Part shown: positions 1 through 6,895 of the stretch, piece after piece
How positions within the stretch are numbered: position 1 is the stretch's first letter
Layout: every line of letters begins with the position of its first letter
Position numbers and translations under genes: made by a program
Assembly: GCA_020161775.1 (NCBI GenBank)
Contig: JAIUOW010000009.1
Location: forward strand, 1 to 64,000
Source of the DNA: Pseudomonadota bacterium
GTDB lineage: Bacteria > Pseudomonadota > Gammaproteobacteria > Burkholderiales > Burkholderiaceae_C
Length of the DNA: 64,000 nucleotides
Direction of reading: 5' to 3'
The notes under the pieces: model-generated
Databases searched by the model: none
What the model was told of the DNA's origin: nothing
The model's input: only the letters and a program-made list of their open reading frames with translations

Positions 1-68
1 TGACGATTGACTGAATGTGAGTCTTTGCGGCTCTGGGCGCTGATCGCGAGGGGAAGTGGATCTGCGAT

Positions 69-130
69 GCCTAACGTAATGTATGCCGCAAACCTTGCGA
101 GATAAGCTGGCGCCTGCGGAATAAGCTGGA
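69..130 (-). other. attI: candidate attI recombination site of the integron
   Basis: Positions 69-75 read GCCTAAC on the plus strand, which is GTTAGGC on the minus strand. This is the GTTRRRY core that closes attI sites and borders the first gene cassette. It lies 134 bp upstream of the integrase start, on the side where attI sits when the integrase is divergent from its cassettes. The flank contains a 9-bp direct repeat, ATAAGCTGG, at 102-110 and 121-129, which could correspond to the accessory integrase-binding repeats of attI. If correct, bases 1-74 belong to the first cassette and the array continues off the left end. The core match is seen; the function is inferred. A 7-bp degenerate core can occur by chance. 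Confidence 0.5.
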
Positions 131-153
131 CATCATTACTCCTGAAGATCGGC

Positions 154-181
154 TTGCACATTGAGTTTGCATGTTTATACT
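154..181 (+). promoter_or_regulatory. intI promoter (PintI)
   Basis: A -35 box TTGCAC (154-159) and a -10 box TATACT (176-181) are separated by 16 bp. The predicted start of transcription is near 188, about 20 bases before the chosen integrase start codon. The -10 box overlaps the LexA box that begins at 178, the arrangement expected for LexA-repressed integrase genes. Confidence 0.65.
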
Positions 182-197
182 GTATTTTTGTACAGTT
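178..197 (+). promoter_or_regulatory. LexA (SOS) box controlling intI
   Basis: The sequence TACTGTATTTTTGTACAGTT contains CTG-N10-CAG with an AT-rich centre and closely matches the E. coli-type LexA consensus. It covers the -10 box and predicted transcription start of the integrase gene. LexA control of intI is known for class 1 and Vibrio integrons, so induction of this integrase by DNA damage is a strong prediction. Confidence 0.8.
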
Positions 198-223
198 ATA
201 AATCAGCCCATGAAAGCCGGCAA
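195..223 (-). promoter_or_regulatory. candidate leftward cassette promoter (Pc)
   Basis: On the minus strand a -35-like TTGCCG (218-223) and a -10-like TATAAC (195-200) are separated by 17 bp, pointing through attI toward the presumed cassette array. Integrons usually carry such a Pc promoter in or near the start of intI. The -10 box abuts the LexA site, so LexA binding could also affect cassette transcription. Motif matches are moderate. Confidence 0.35.
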
Positions 224-1202
224 CCCACATCTGACTTCCAATCGCTTGCTGGACCAAGTCCGGGAACGGGCTCGATATTTGCACTATAGCTTGGCGACCG
301 AAAAGGCCTACCTCTACTGGGTGCGCTTTTTCGTTCGCTGGCACGGGTTGCGGCATCCGCGCGACATGGCTGCGTCCGAGGTCGAGGCTTTTTTGAGCAT
401 GCTGGCGACTGAGCGCAGGGTATCGGCTTCTACGCACAACCAGGCGCTCAGCGCCCTGCTTTTCCTGTACCGCGAAGTGCTGGCGGTCGATTTGCCCTGG
501 CTTACAAGCATCACGCGGCCGTCCAGCGTCAAACGCATCCCCTGTGTACTCACCAAGGATGAAGTGGCCGCCGTTCTCGCCCACATGGACGGCATCACGG
601 CGTTGCTGGCGCGCCTGCTGTACGGCACCGGCATGCGCCTGATGGAGGGCGTTCGCCTGCGCATCAAAGACGTGGACTTTGACCGGCACGTCATCATCGT
701 GCGTGAAGCCAAAGGCAACAAGGACCGGGTAGTCATGATGCCGCGATCACTGGCCCCTGCCTTGCGTCTCCAGTTGCTGGCCGCGCGTGCGCAGTGGGAA
801 GCCGACCGCCAGGCGCAGCGCAGCGGCGTGGAGCTGCCGCACGCGCTGCACGCCAAGTACCCCAAGGCCGGTCAGACGTGGGCATGGTTCTGGCTGTTCC
901 CGTCACCTACCTTGTCTGTTGATCCCCGCAGCGGTATTGAGCGGCGCCACCATCTGTTTGAAGAACGTCTGCAACGCGGCCTGAAGCGCGCCACGGTGCT
1001 GGCGGGCATCGCGAAACCGGTCTCGGTACACACGCTGCGCCACAGTTTCGCCACGCATTTGCTGCAGGCGGGCACTGACATCCGCACTGTGCAAGAACTC
1101 CTGGGCCACAGCGATGTTTCCACCACCATGATCTACACCCATGTGCTCAAGGCTGCCGCAGGTGGCACAACCAGCCCACTGGATGCATTGGTTCGAATAT
1201 AG
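210..1202 (+). CDS. intI: integron integrase (IntI family tyrosine recombinase)
   Basis: Predicted 330-residue tyrosine recombinase that inserts and excises gene cassettes between attI and attC sites. The usual catalytic set is visible: R143 in GTGMRLMEG, a lysine at 168-171, H274 and R277 in HTLRHSF, H300 in LGHSD and the nucleophile Y309 in TMIYTH. The extra segment typical of IntI and absent from phage or Xer integrases is present at about residues 207-248 ([18 protein letters not shown], then [11 protein letters not shown]). Many blocks match class 1 IntI1 as I remember it, with catalytic residues offset by three, so this is a related but distinct chromosomal integrase. The ATG at 210 is chosen because an upstream in-frame ATG at 171 lies before the promoter -10 box and LexA site. 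It appears intact. Confidence 0.93.
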   Translation: MKAGNPHLTSNRLLDQVRERARYLHYSLATEKAYLYWVRFFVRWHGLRHPRDMAASEVEAFLSMLATERRVSASTHNQALSALLFLYREVLAVDLPWLTSITRPSSVKRIPCVLTKDEVAAVLAHMDGITALLARLLYGTGMRLMEGVRLRIKDVDFDRHVIIVREAKGNKDRVVMMPRSLAPALRLQLLAARAQWEADRQAQRSGVELPHALHAKYPKAGQTWAWFWLFPSPTLSVDPRSGIERRHHLFEERLQRGLKRATVLAGIAKPVSVHTLRHSFATHLLQAGTDIRTVQELLGHSDVSTTMIYTHVLKAAAGGTTSPLDALVRI

Positions 1203-1233
1203 TTTTTGTAAATACGATAACCATACGCAGCCT

Positions 1234-1335
1234 GTTTGTGGCCGCACACCGCGTGGCGCGGATCGCCATGTTTTCAGCATGAGGAAAGCCAATGGCCGCG
1301 AGCAAGCGCGCATCGCCCCGCTCTTTGAAATCTGA
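1234..1335 (+). pseudogene. BrnT-like toxin, C-terminal remnant
   Basis: The reading frame ending with TGA at 1333-1335 encodes a tail containing DRHVFSMRKANGREQAR. This resembles the C-terminal strand and helix of BrnT (PF04365) ribonuclease toxins, which typically end in an ISxRKA-xxRE-like segment. Nothing resembling the N-terminal part of BrnT is present; the region upstream is the 3' end of the integrase gene. The next frame opens with an antitoxin-like gene overlapping this tail by 44 bases, the usual brnT-brnA arrangement. I read it as a toxin gene truncated from its 5' side. The family assignment comes from motif memory only. Confidence 0.55.
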
Positions 1336-1471
1336 TCTGGCACGGGTAGATGCCCACGTCATCCAGTCTGCTGAGTACAGGGAGTTGCCCGCACTGACGC
1401 CCGCCATGCTCAAACGCGCACGGCTGTACCAAGGCGGGCGACTTGCAGAGCGCAAGGCGCGGCAGAATTAG
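1292..1471 (+). CDS. short BrnA-like antitoxin, probably truncated
   Basis: A 59-residue frame starts at ATG 1292, preceded by the Shine-Dalgarno sequence GAGGAAAG. It contains LKSDLARVDAHVIQ, then YRELPALTPAMLKRARL and YQGGR. This matches the N-terminal toxin-binding half of BrnA-type antitoxins (D-A-H-V-I, E-L-P-x-L-T, then GG). The family normally continues with a ribbon-helix-helix DNA-binding segment to roughly 80-100 residues; here the frame stops soon after the GGR motif. With the toxin remnant ahead of it, this is most likely a decayed toxin-antitoxin module. A solitary short antitoxin that still binds a BrnT toxin elsewhere cannot be excluded. Confidence 0.6.
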   Translation: MAASKRASPRSLKSDLARVDAHVIQSAEYRELPALTPAMLKRARLYQGGRLAERKARQN

Positions 1472-1476
1472 CCGCT

Positions 1477-1490
1477 GCGGCTATAGCCGC
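1477..1490. repeat. perfect 14-bp palindrome at the accessory/core junction
   Basis: GCGGCTATAGCCGC is a perfect palindrome immediately after the antitoxin-like frame, covering the folK stop codon. No T-run follows on either strand, so it is not a convincing intrinsic terminator. It sits exactly where accessory DNA meets the conserved folK-pcnB block. Confidence 0.4.
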
Positions 1491-1948
1491 GCTATCCCCT
1501 GCCCCGCAACGCTTTCCAACGCCTCTTCCGTCCCCAGTCCCGGTGCAATCTCCGCCAGCGGCACCAGCACAAACGCGCGCTCGTGCATGCGCGGGTGGGG
1601 CACGGTCAGCGTGGCGCTGCTGATGCGGGCGCTGCCGTACAGCAGGATGTCTAGGTCCAGCGTGCGCGGGGCGTTGCGGTAGGGGCGTTCACGGCCCGCG
1701 GCCTGTTCCAGCGCCTGCAGCTGCGCCAGCAGCGCGGGGGCGGTCAGGGTGGTGGCTACTTGCACCACGGCGTTGATGTAGTCGGGCCCGCTCGATTCCA
1801 CCGGCGCGGTGCGGTACAGCGATGACTGTTTTTCAACGGTGGTGCCGGGCAGCCGGGCTATGGCCGCGATGGCGTCGCGCACGGCCTGCGGCGCGTCGCC
1901 CAGGTTGGCGCCCAGTGCCACCCAGGCGGGCACCGGCTCGCGTGTCAT
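1481..1948 (-). CDS. folK: 2-amino-4-hydroxy-6-hydroxymethyldihydropteridine pyrophosphokinase
   Basis: A 155-residue cytoplasmic enzyme of tetrahydrofolate synthesis that transfers pyrophosphate from ATP to 6-hydroxymethyl-7,8-dihydropterin. The N-terminal VALGANLGD motif, the central RTAPVE region, RTLDLDILLYG (Mg/ATP-binding aspartates) and VPHPRMHERAFVLVPLAEI are family signatures. Length is normal. Its ATG overlaps the pcnB stop by four bases (ATGA), so the two are translationally coupled, an arrangement common in beta- and gammaproteobacteria. Its 3' end borders the integron-associated accessory DNA. Confidence 0.95.
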   Translation of the reverse strand: MTREPVPAWVALGANLGDAPQAVRDAIAAIARLPGTTVEKQSSLYRTAPVESSGPDYINAVVQVATTLTAPALLAQLQALEQAAGRERPYRNAPRTLDLDILLYGSARISSATLTVPHPRMHERAFVLVPLAEIAPGLGTEEALESVAGQGIARL

Positions 1949-3543
1949 GACGGGTCGCTGTTGCCTTCAGGCTGCGACGAGCCGCCGCCGCCTTCGCCCC
2001 CACCCGGCTTGCGCCTGCGGCGGCGGCGTTTGCGGGGTGCACCGTCACCGGCCTCGTTGGCGGCGCCTTCACCCGGCTGGCCATCGACCGCAGGCCGGTC
2101 TTGCGCCGGTGCAGCCACAATGCCCGCGCCCGGCTCGGCCACCGGCGGGCGCGGCGCGCGCACGCGGCGCGCGCCCTTGCCCTGGGTTTCCTCGCGCACC
2201 TGGGCCACCAGGTCTTCGCGCACGGCGTCGCTGGCGATGCTGAATTCCTGCCACCAGTCGGCCAGCACCACGTCCACCTCGCCCGCGTCGGCGCGCAGGC
2301 GCATGAAGTCAAAACCCGCGCGAAAGCGCGGTTGCTCCACCAGGCCAAACGGCGTGCTGCCGGTGCGCTTTTCAAAGCGGGGCTGCATCATCCAGATTTC
2401 GCGCATGTCGGCGGCCAGCTTGCCGCGGCCTGATACGTCGCCTATGCGCGCGTTGAACACGTCGTCGATCGCGTCCTGCAGCGCGGGGAACGGCGGCTGG
2501 CGGCTGGCCTGGCGCTGGGCCCAGCCGTCGCGCACGTCGGCCCACAGCACGCAGGCCAGCAGGAAGCTGGGCGCCACGGGCTTGCCTTCGTTCACGCGGC
2601 GGTCGGTGTCCTGCAGCGCGGCTTTCACGAACATCTGGTCGGCGCGCTCCACCACCACGTCCAGCAGCGGATAGATGCCGCGCGACAGGCCCAGCGCCTT
2701 CAGCTGCGCGATGGTGGCCAGCGCATGGCCGGTCTGCAGCAGCTTGAGCATTTCGTCAAACAGCCGGCTTTGCGGCACGTCGGCCAACAACGGCTGCGCG
2801 GGCAGCAGGGCCTGCGCCGTCTTGCCGTCCAGCTTGAAGCCCAGCGGGTGCAGCTTGGCGGCAAAGCGCACGGCGCGGATGATGCGCACCGGGTCTTCGC
2901 GGTAGCGCGCGGCGGGGTCGCCGATCATGCGCAGCAGGCGTTTCTTGGCGTCCTTGATGCCGCCGTGGTAGTCCACCACGATCTGCGTCTGCGGGTCGTA
3001 GTACATCGCGTTGATGGTGAAGTCGCGCCGCGTGGCGTCTTCATCCTGCGGGCCCCAGACGTTGTCGCGCAGCACCCGGCCGGTGGAGTCCACGGCGTGT
3101 TTCATGCCGGCCAGCTCGTTGCGGCTGGTTTTTTCGTTGCCGGCCACCTGTTCGGCGGCGGCGTTGTCCATCTGCGCACGGAAGGTGGACACTTCGATCA
3201 CCTCATGCTCGCGCCCGCGGCCATACACCACGTGCACGATGCGAAAGCGCCGCCCGATGATGAACGCGCGGCGGAACAGCCCCTTGACCTGTTCGGGCGT
3301 GGCGTTGGTAGCCACGTCAAAGTCCTTGGGGCGCAGGCCCAGCAGCAGGTCGCGCACCGCGCCGCCCACGATGTAGGCCTCATAGCCCGCCTGCTGCAGC
3401 GTCTGCACCACGTTCACGGCGCGTTCGTCCACCAGCGCCGGGTCGATGCCGTGCACGTCGTGGCCCACTTCCTCGCGCTTGCCAAAGCGCGGGGTCTTGC
3501 TGCTGCCTTTGCCCAGCAGCTTGTCGATGAATTTCTTGATCAT
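1945..3543 (-). CDS. pcnB: poly(A) polymerase I
   Basis: A 532-residue template-independent RNA 3'-adenylyltransferase, which marks transcripts for degradation. The class II nucleotidyltransferase motif VGGAVRDLLLGLRPKDFDVAT provides the GG and catalytic DxD residues (about residues 60-82), followed by the RRDFTINAMYYD and RYREDPVRIIRAVRFA motifs of the polymerase/CCA-adding superfamily. The C-terminus is a long basic, low-complexity tail (an arginine run, then glycine-rich), typical of PcnB RNA-binding tails. CCA-adding enzyme is the alternative, but length and tail favour PcnB. Start ATG at 3543 lies directly against the stop of the HAD gene. Confidence 0.93.
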   Translation of the reverse strand: MIKKFIDKLLGKGSSKTPRFGKREEVGHDVHGIDPALVDERAVNVVQTLQQAGYEAYIVGGAVRDLLLGLRPKDFDVATNATPEQVKGLFRRAFIIGRRFRIVHVVYGRGREHEVIEVSTFRAQMDNAAAEQVAGNEKTSRNELAGMKHAVDSTGRVLRDNVWGPQDEDATRRDFTINAMYYDPQTQIVVDYHGGIKDAKKRLLRMIGDPAARYREDPVRIIRAVRFAAKLHPLGFKLDGKTAQALLPAQPLLADVPQSRLFDEMLKLLQTGHALATIAQLKALGLSRGIYPLLDVVVERADQMFVKAALQDTDRRVNEGKPVAPSFLLACVLWADVRDGWAQRQASRQPPFPALQDAIDDVFNARIGDVSGRGKLAADMREIWMMQPRFEKRTGSTPFGLVEQPRFRAGFDFMRLRADAGEVDVVLADWWQEFSIASDAVREDLVAQVREETQGKGARRVRAPRPPVAEPGAGIVAAPAQDRPAVDGQPGEGAANEAGDGAPRKRRRRRRKPGGGEGGGGSSQPEGNSDPS

Positions 3544-4230
3544 TTATTTCTTGTCAAACAGGTCCAGTATGCGCCAGCCCCGCGCGCTGGCAATGGCGCG
3601 CAGGCGCTCGTCGGGGTTGGTGGCCACGGGCTCGTTCACCCTCTCCAGCAGGCTCAGGTCGTTGATGGAGTCGGAATAGAACGTGATGTGCACCGTGCCC
3701 CAGGCCTGGCCGCGCGCGGCCAGCCATTGTTCCACCCGCGTGACCTTGCCCTCGCGGGCCGACGGCACGCCGTCGATTTCGCCGGTGATCCAGCCGTCCG
3801 CGCCCCGCGCCAGCGTCACGGCGATCAGCTCGCTCACGCCAAAGGCCTGGGCAATCGGGCGGGTGACGAATTCATTGGTGGCGGTGACGATCACCACCTG
3901 GTCGCCCGCGGCCTGGTGGCTGCGCACCAGCGCCAGGGCGTCGGGGTGCAGCTCGGGCAACACGACCTGCTGCATGAAGCCGGCGTGCGCCCTGGCCGCG
4001 GCTTCGGGGCCTTTGCGCCGCACGGCGTCCGTGGCAAAGCGCACGTAGTCGTGGATGTCCAGCGTGCCAGCCTTGTAATGGGCGTAGAACTCGTCGTTGC
4101 GGCGATTGAATTCGGCCGGGTCCGTCCAGCCGATGGTGCTGGTGTAAACACCCCAGGAATAGTCGGAATCAATCGGCAGCAGGGTGTGGTCCAGGTCGAA
4201 CAAGGCCAGCCTGGGCTTGGAATTACTCAC
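3544..4230 (-). CDS. HAD-IB family phosphatase (SerB-like)
   Basis: A 228-residue haloacid dehalogenase-superfamily hydrolase. Motif I is FDLDHTLLPIDSD with the nucleophile and acid aspartates, motif II is IVTATN, a lysine follows in REGKVTRVEQW, and motif IV is YSDSINDLSLL. The helical cap between motifs I and II is of the SerB/HAD-IB kind. Substrate is unknown; family members dephosphorylate phosphoserine or other small phosphomonoesters. It lies between hda (4-base ATGA overlap) and pcnB (directly adjacent), so it belongs to an hda-HAD-pcnB-folK transcription unit. Confidence 0.88.
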   Translation of the reverse strand: MSNSKPRLALFDLDHTLLPIDSDYSWGVYTSTIGWTDPAEFNRRNDEFYAHYKAGTLDIHDYVRFATDAVRRKGPEAAARAHAGFMQQVVLPELHPDALALVRSHQAAGDQVVIVTATNEFVTRPIAQAFGVSELIAVTLARGADGWITGEIDGVPSAREGKVTRVEQWLAARGQAWGTVHITFYSDSINDLSLLERVNEPVATNPDERLRAIASARGWRILDLFDKK

Positions 4231-4901
4231 TCATCCTCCAGCATGGATTTGATCAGCGGGATGGTGATGGCCCGCTTGGTCTGCAGCGCGTAGCCGTCCA
4301 GCTGCTCCAGCAGCTGCATCAGGCTGCCCAGATCGCGCGAAAAGCGCGTAAGCATGAAGTCCATCACCTCGTCGCCCAGAAACACGCCGCGCGCATCGGC
4401 GGCCTGGCGCAGCACCGCGCGGCGTTCGGGCTCGGTCAGCGCCTGCAGCTGGAACACATGGCCCCAGCCCAGGCGGGTGCGCAGGTCCTCGCGCAGCTTC
4501 AGGCCCGCGGGCGGCAGGTCGCCGGCGGCCAGCACGCCGCGCTGGTGGGTCTGCGCATTGACGAACCAGTTGAAGGCCGCGTGCTGCTGCACGGCGGTGT
4601 AAAGGTGCACGTCGTCCAGCAGTACCACGGCCCAGCCGTCGTTGAATTCCGGCGGCTCGGTCACCGACGCGTCCAGCCAGCCGGCGCTGGCGCCCTGCTC
4701 GCGCAGGGCTTCGCGCACGGCCTTGAGCAAATGGGTTTTGCCGCTGCCACTGGCGCCCCACAGGTAGGTGGGTACGGGCGACCGGGTGGGGCTGCCGGCC
4801 CACAGCTGCAGGTGGCGCAGCGCCGCCTCGTTGGGGCCGGCGCAAAAGCTGGCCAACGTGGGGCCGGCGCTCAGGCCGATGTCCAGCGCGATCTGTTTCA
4901 T
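4227..4901 (-). CDS. hda: DnaA regulatory inactivator Hda
   Basis: A 224-residue DnaA-like AAA+ protein that, with the sliding clamp, promotes hydrolysis of DnaA-bound ATP and limits re-initiation of replication. It has a Walker A motif (WGASGSGKTHLL), Walker B (VVLLDDVHLY) and the DnaA-type sensor and lid regions, but no DNA-binding domain IV. The N-terminal MKQIALDIGL supplies the QxxLxL-like clamp-binding sequence, which is why the ATG at 4901 is preferred; ATG 4910 is possible, and a TTG further upstream lacks support. It overlaps the HAD phosphatase gene by four bases. Confidence 0.88.
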   Translation of the reverse strand: MKQIALDIGLSAGPTLASFCAGPNEAALRHLQLWAGSPTRSPVPTYLWGASGSGKTHLLKAVREALREQGASAGWLDASVTEPPEFNDGWAVVLLDDVHLYTAVQQHAAFNWFVNAQTHQRGVLAAGDLPPAGLKLREDLRTRLGWGHVFQLQALTEPERRAVLRQAADARGVFLGDEVMDFMLTRFSRDLGSLMQLLEQLDGYALQTKRAITIPLIKSMLEDE

Positions 4902-5000
4902 GCCTGACATGGCGTGGGGACGAAGGCGGTAAGGGGCATGCGGCAAAGGTGAAGCGGGGCGGGCGGTGAAGCCCGGGGAAAGACCGCAAATTCTAGGGCC

Positions 5001-6761
5001 TCAGCCCGGGCTGGCTGGCGTTTCCATGGTTTCCAGCAGCGCCACCTGAAGCCGGGTGTGCAGCCGCACAAACCAGTTCCACAGCAACGCCGTCACGATG
5101 GCTGCACACACCAGGATGCCCGCCAGCCAGGGCCAGGGCGGCAGGATGCTTTCGCTCAGCAGGCCAATCAGCACCAGGATGGCCGCCACCGCGGCAGCCG
5201 GGATCACCTCGGTCACCACGCTGCGCAGCGCCGTGCCCGCCCTGCCTTGCGCTGCGGGCAGCACCAGCATTTCAGCCAGCAGCATGCTCAGCGCCTTGAG
5301 CTTGCGGTAGGTGGCGATCAGGAACGGCAGCGAGACCAGCAGCGCGCCGCCCCAGGTCAGCGCGTCGGGCAGCTCGGGCGGTGCCTTGGCGGGGAAGGTC
5401 AGCAGGCTGCCCGCCTCGGTCACGATGAAGGCGCTGGCCACGAAGACCGCAGCCACCAGCGCGCAATTGACCAGCACCTGCAGCAGGATGCGGATGATGA
5501 TCTTGCGCAGCACGGCTTCGTCGGTGCGCTTTTTCAGGGCATGCAGCTTGGCCGGGTAGCGGGCAAACCACACGGCCATGCGCCGCGGCATGGCCGCGCC
5601 CGCGCGCACCGACAGCGGGTCCGACAGGCGGATCAGGTACGGCGTGAACAGCGTGGTGAGCGCCGACACGGCCACCGCGATCGGGTAGAGGAAATCACTG
5701 GTGACCTTGAGCGTCAGGCCCAGCGACGCAATGATGAAGGAGAACTCGCCAATCTGCGCCAGCCCCATGCCGACCTTGAGCGAGGTGCGCCCGTCGTTGC
5801 CCGACAGGAACGCCCCCGCGCCGCATGCAATGACCTTGCCCAGCATCACGGCCGCCGTGATGAGGGCAATGGGGCCGGCGTACTTGAACAGCACCGACAG
5901 ATCCAGCAGCAACCCGATGGAAACGAAGAAGATGGCGCTGAACATGTCCTTGATCGGCTCGGTGAGGCGCTCGATGCGCTTGAGCTGGCGTGATTCGGCC
6001 ATGACCGCGCCGATGATGAAGGCGCCCAGCGCAATGCTGTAGTCCAGCTTGACCACCAGCAGGCAAAAGCCGAAGCACAGGCCCAGCACGGTGATCAGCA
6101 GCATCTCGGTGCTCTCAAAACTGTCCACATAGGCCAGCAGGCGCGGCACGATCAGGATGCCCAGCACCAGCGCCACCACCATGAACAGCGACAGCTTGCC
6201 CAGCGTGCTGAACACCGCCGGCGCGTCCACCTGGCCCGTGGTGGCAATGGCCGACAGCAGCGCAATCATGGCAATGGCCAGGATGTCTTCCACGATCAGG
6301 ATGCCGAAGATCAGCTGCGAGAAGCGTTCGCTTTTCAGCTTCAGCTCGTCCAGCGCCTTGACGATGATGGTGGTGGACGAGATCGACAGGATGGCCCCGA
6401 GGAAGATCGAGTCCATGCGGTTCCAGCCGAAGTACTGCCCGATCCAGTAGCCAATGAACAGCATGGCCGCGATTTCCACCACCGCCGCCACCACGGCCGT
6501 CAGGCCCACGCTGGCCAGCTTGCGCAGGCTGAACTCCAGCCCCAGCGCAAACAGCAGGAACACCACGCCCAGTTCGGACAGCGTGCGGATGGTGTGTTCG
6601 TCCTGGATCAGCGCAAACGGCGGGGTGTGCGGGCCAATGATCACGCCCGCCAGGATGTAGCCCAGCACCACGGGCTGTTTCAGGCGATGGAACACCAGCG
6701 TGACCAGGCCCGCGATCAGCATGATCACGGCCAGGTCCTGGATGAAGTCCGCATGCGCCAT
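5001..6761 (-). CDS. CPA2-family cation:proton antiporter (Kef/YbaL-like)
   Basis: A 586-residue integral membrane protein with about 12 hydrophobic segments in residues 1-380, including the family regions GYILAGVIIGPHTPP, ELGVVFLLFALGLEFS and ALGAFIIGAVMAES. Expected to exchange K+ or Na+ for protons across the inner membrane. KefB/KefC and YbaL carry a cytoplasmic RCK (TrkA-N) nucleotide-binding domain at the C-terminus. Here residues 420-580 instead show further membrane segments separated by short loops, with no GxGxxG Rossmann motif, so it is an RCK-less variant. The 99-bp gap to hda and a separate start suggest an independent transcript. Confidence 0.88.
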   Translation of the reverse strand: MAHADFIQDLAVIMLIAGLVTLVFHRLKQPVVLGYILAGVIIGPHTPPFALIQDEHTIRTLSELGVVFLLFALGLEFSLRKLASVGLTAVVAAVVEIAAMLFIGYWIGQYFGWNRMDSIFLGAILSISSTTIIVKALDELKLKSERFSQLIFGILIVEDILAIAMIALLSAIATTGQVDAPAVFSTLGKLSLFMVVALVLGILIVPRLLAYVDSFESTEMLLITVLGLCFGFCLLVVKLDYSIALGAFIIGAVMAESRQLKRIERLTEPIKDMFSAIFFVSIGLLLDLSVLFKYAGPIALITAAVMLGKVIACGAGAFLSGNDGRTSLKVGMGLAQIGEFSFIIASLGLTLKVTSDFLYPIAVAVSALTTLFTPYLIRLSDPLSVRAGAAMPRRMAVWFARYPAKLHALKKRTDEAVLRKIIIRILLQVLVNCALVAAVFVASAFIVTEAGSLLTFPAKAPPELPDALTWGGALLVSLPFLIATYRKLKALSMLLAEMLVLPAAQGRAGTALRSVVTEVIPAAAVAAILVLIGLLSESILPPWPWLAGILVCAAIVTALLWNWFVRLHTRLQVALLETMETPASPG

Positions 6762-6895
6762 GGCCCGAGCTTACCAAGCGCCGCCAGAAACGTTGCTTTG
6801 CTACAAATTCCCTAGCGGCGCGTGCAGGCCCGCTATGGACTTTCGCGTTAACTTGTACCAAACTGTATCTCCCGTCGCAATTCTGGAGCGTCCCG

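Noticed and set aside
171-209. Upstream ATG at 171 as the integrase start
   Set aside because: It lies before the -10 box (176-181) and the LexA site, so it would not be in the mRNA from that promoter; the residues it adds are not IntI-like.
1203-1480. The brnA-like gene as an integron cassette
   Set aside because: It lies downstream of intI, not on the attI side, and no attC-like pair of RYYYAAC and GTTRRRY with an inverted repeat is visible around it.
4902-4946. TTG at 4946 as the hda start
   Set aside because: The extra residues are not conserved, and the Hda clamp-binding sequence begins at the ATG at 4901.
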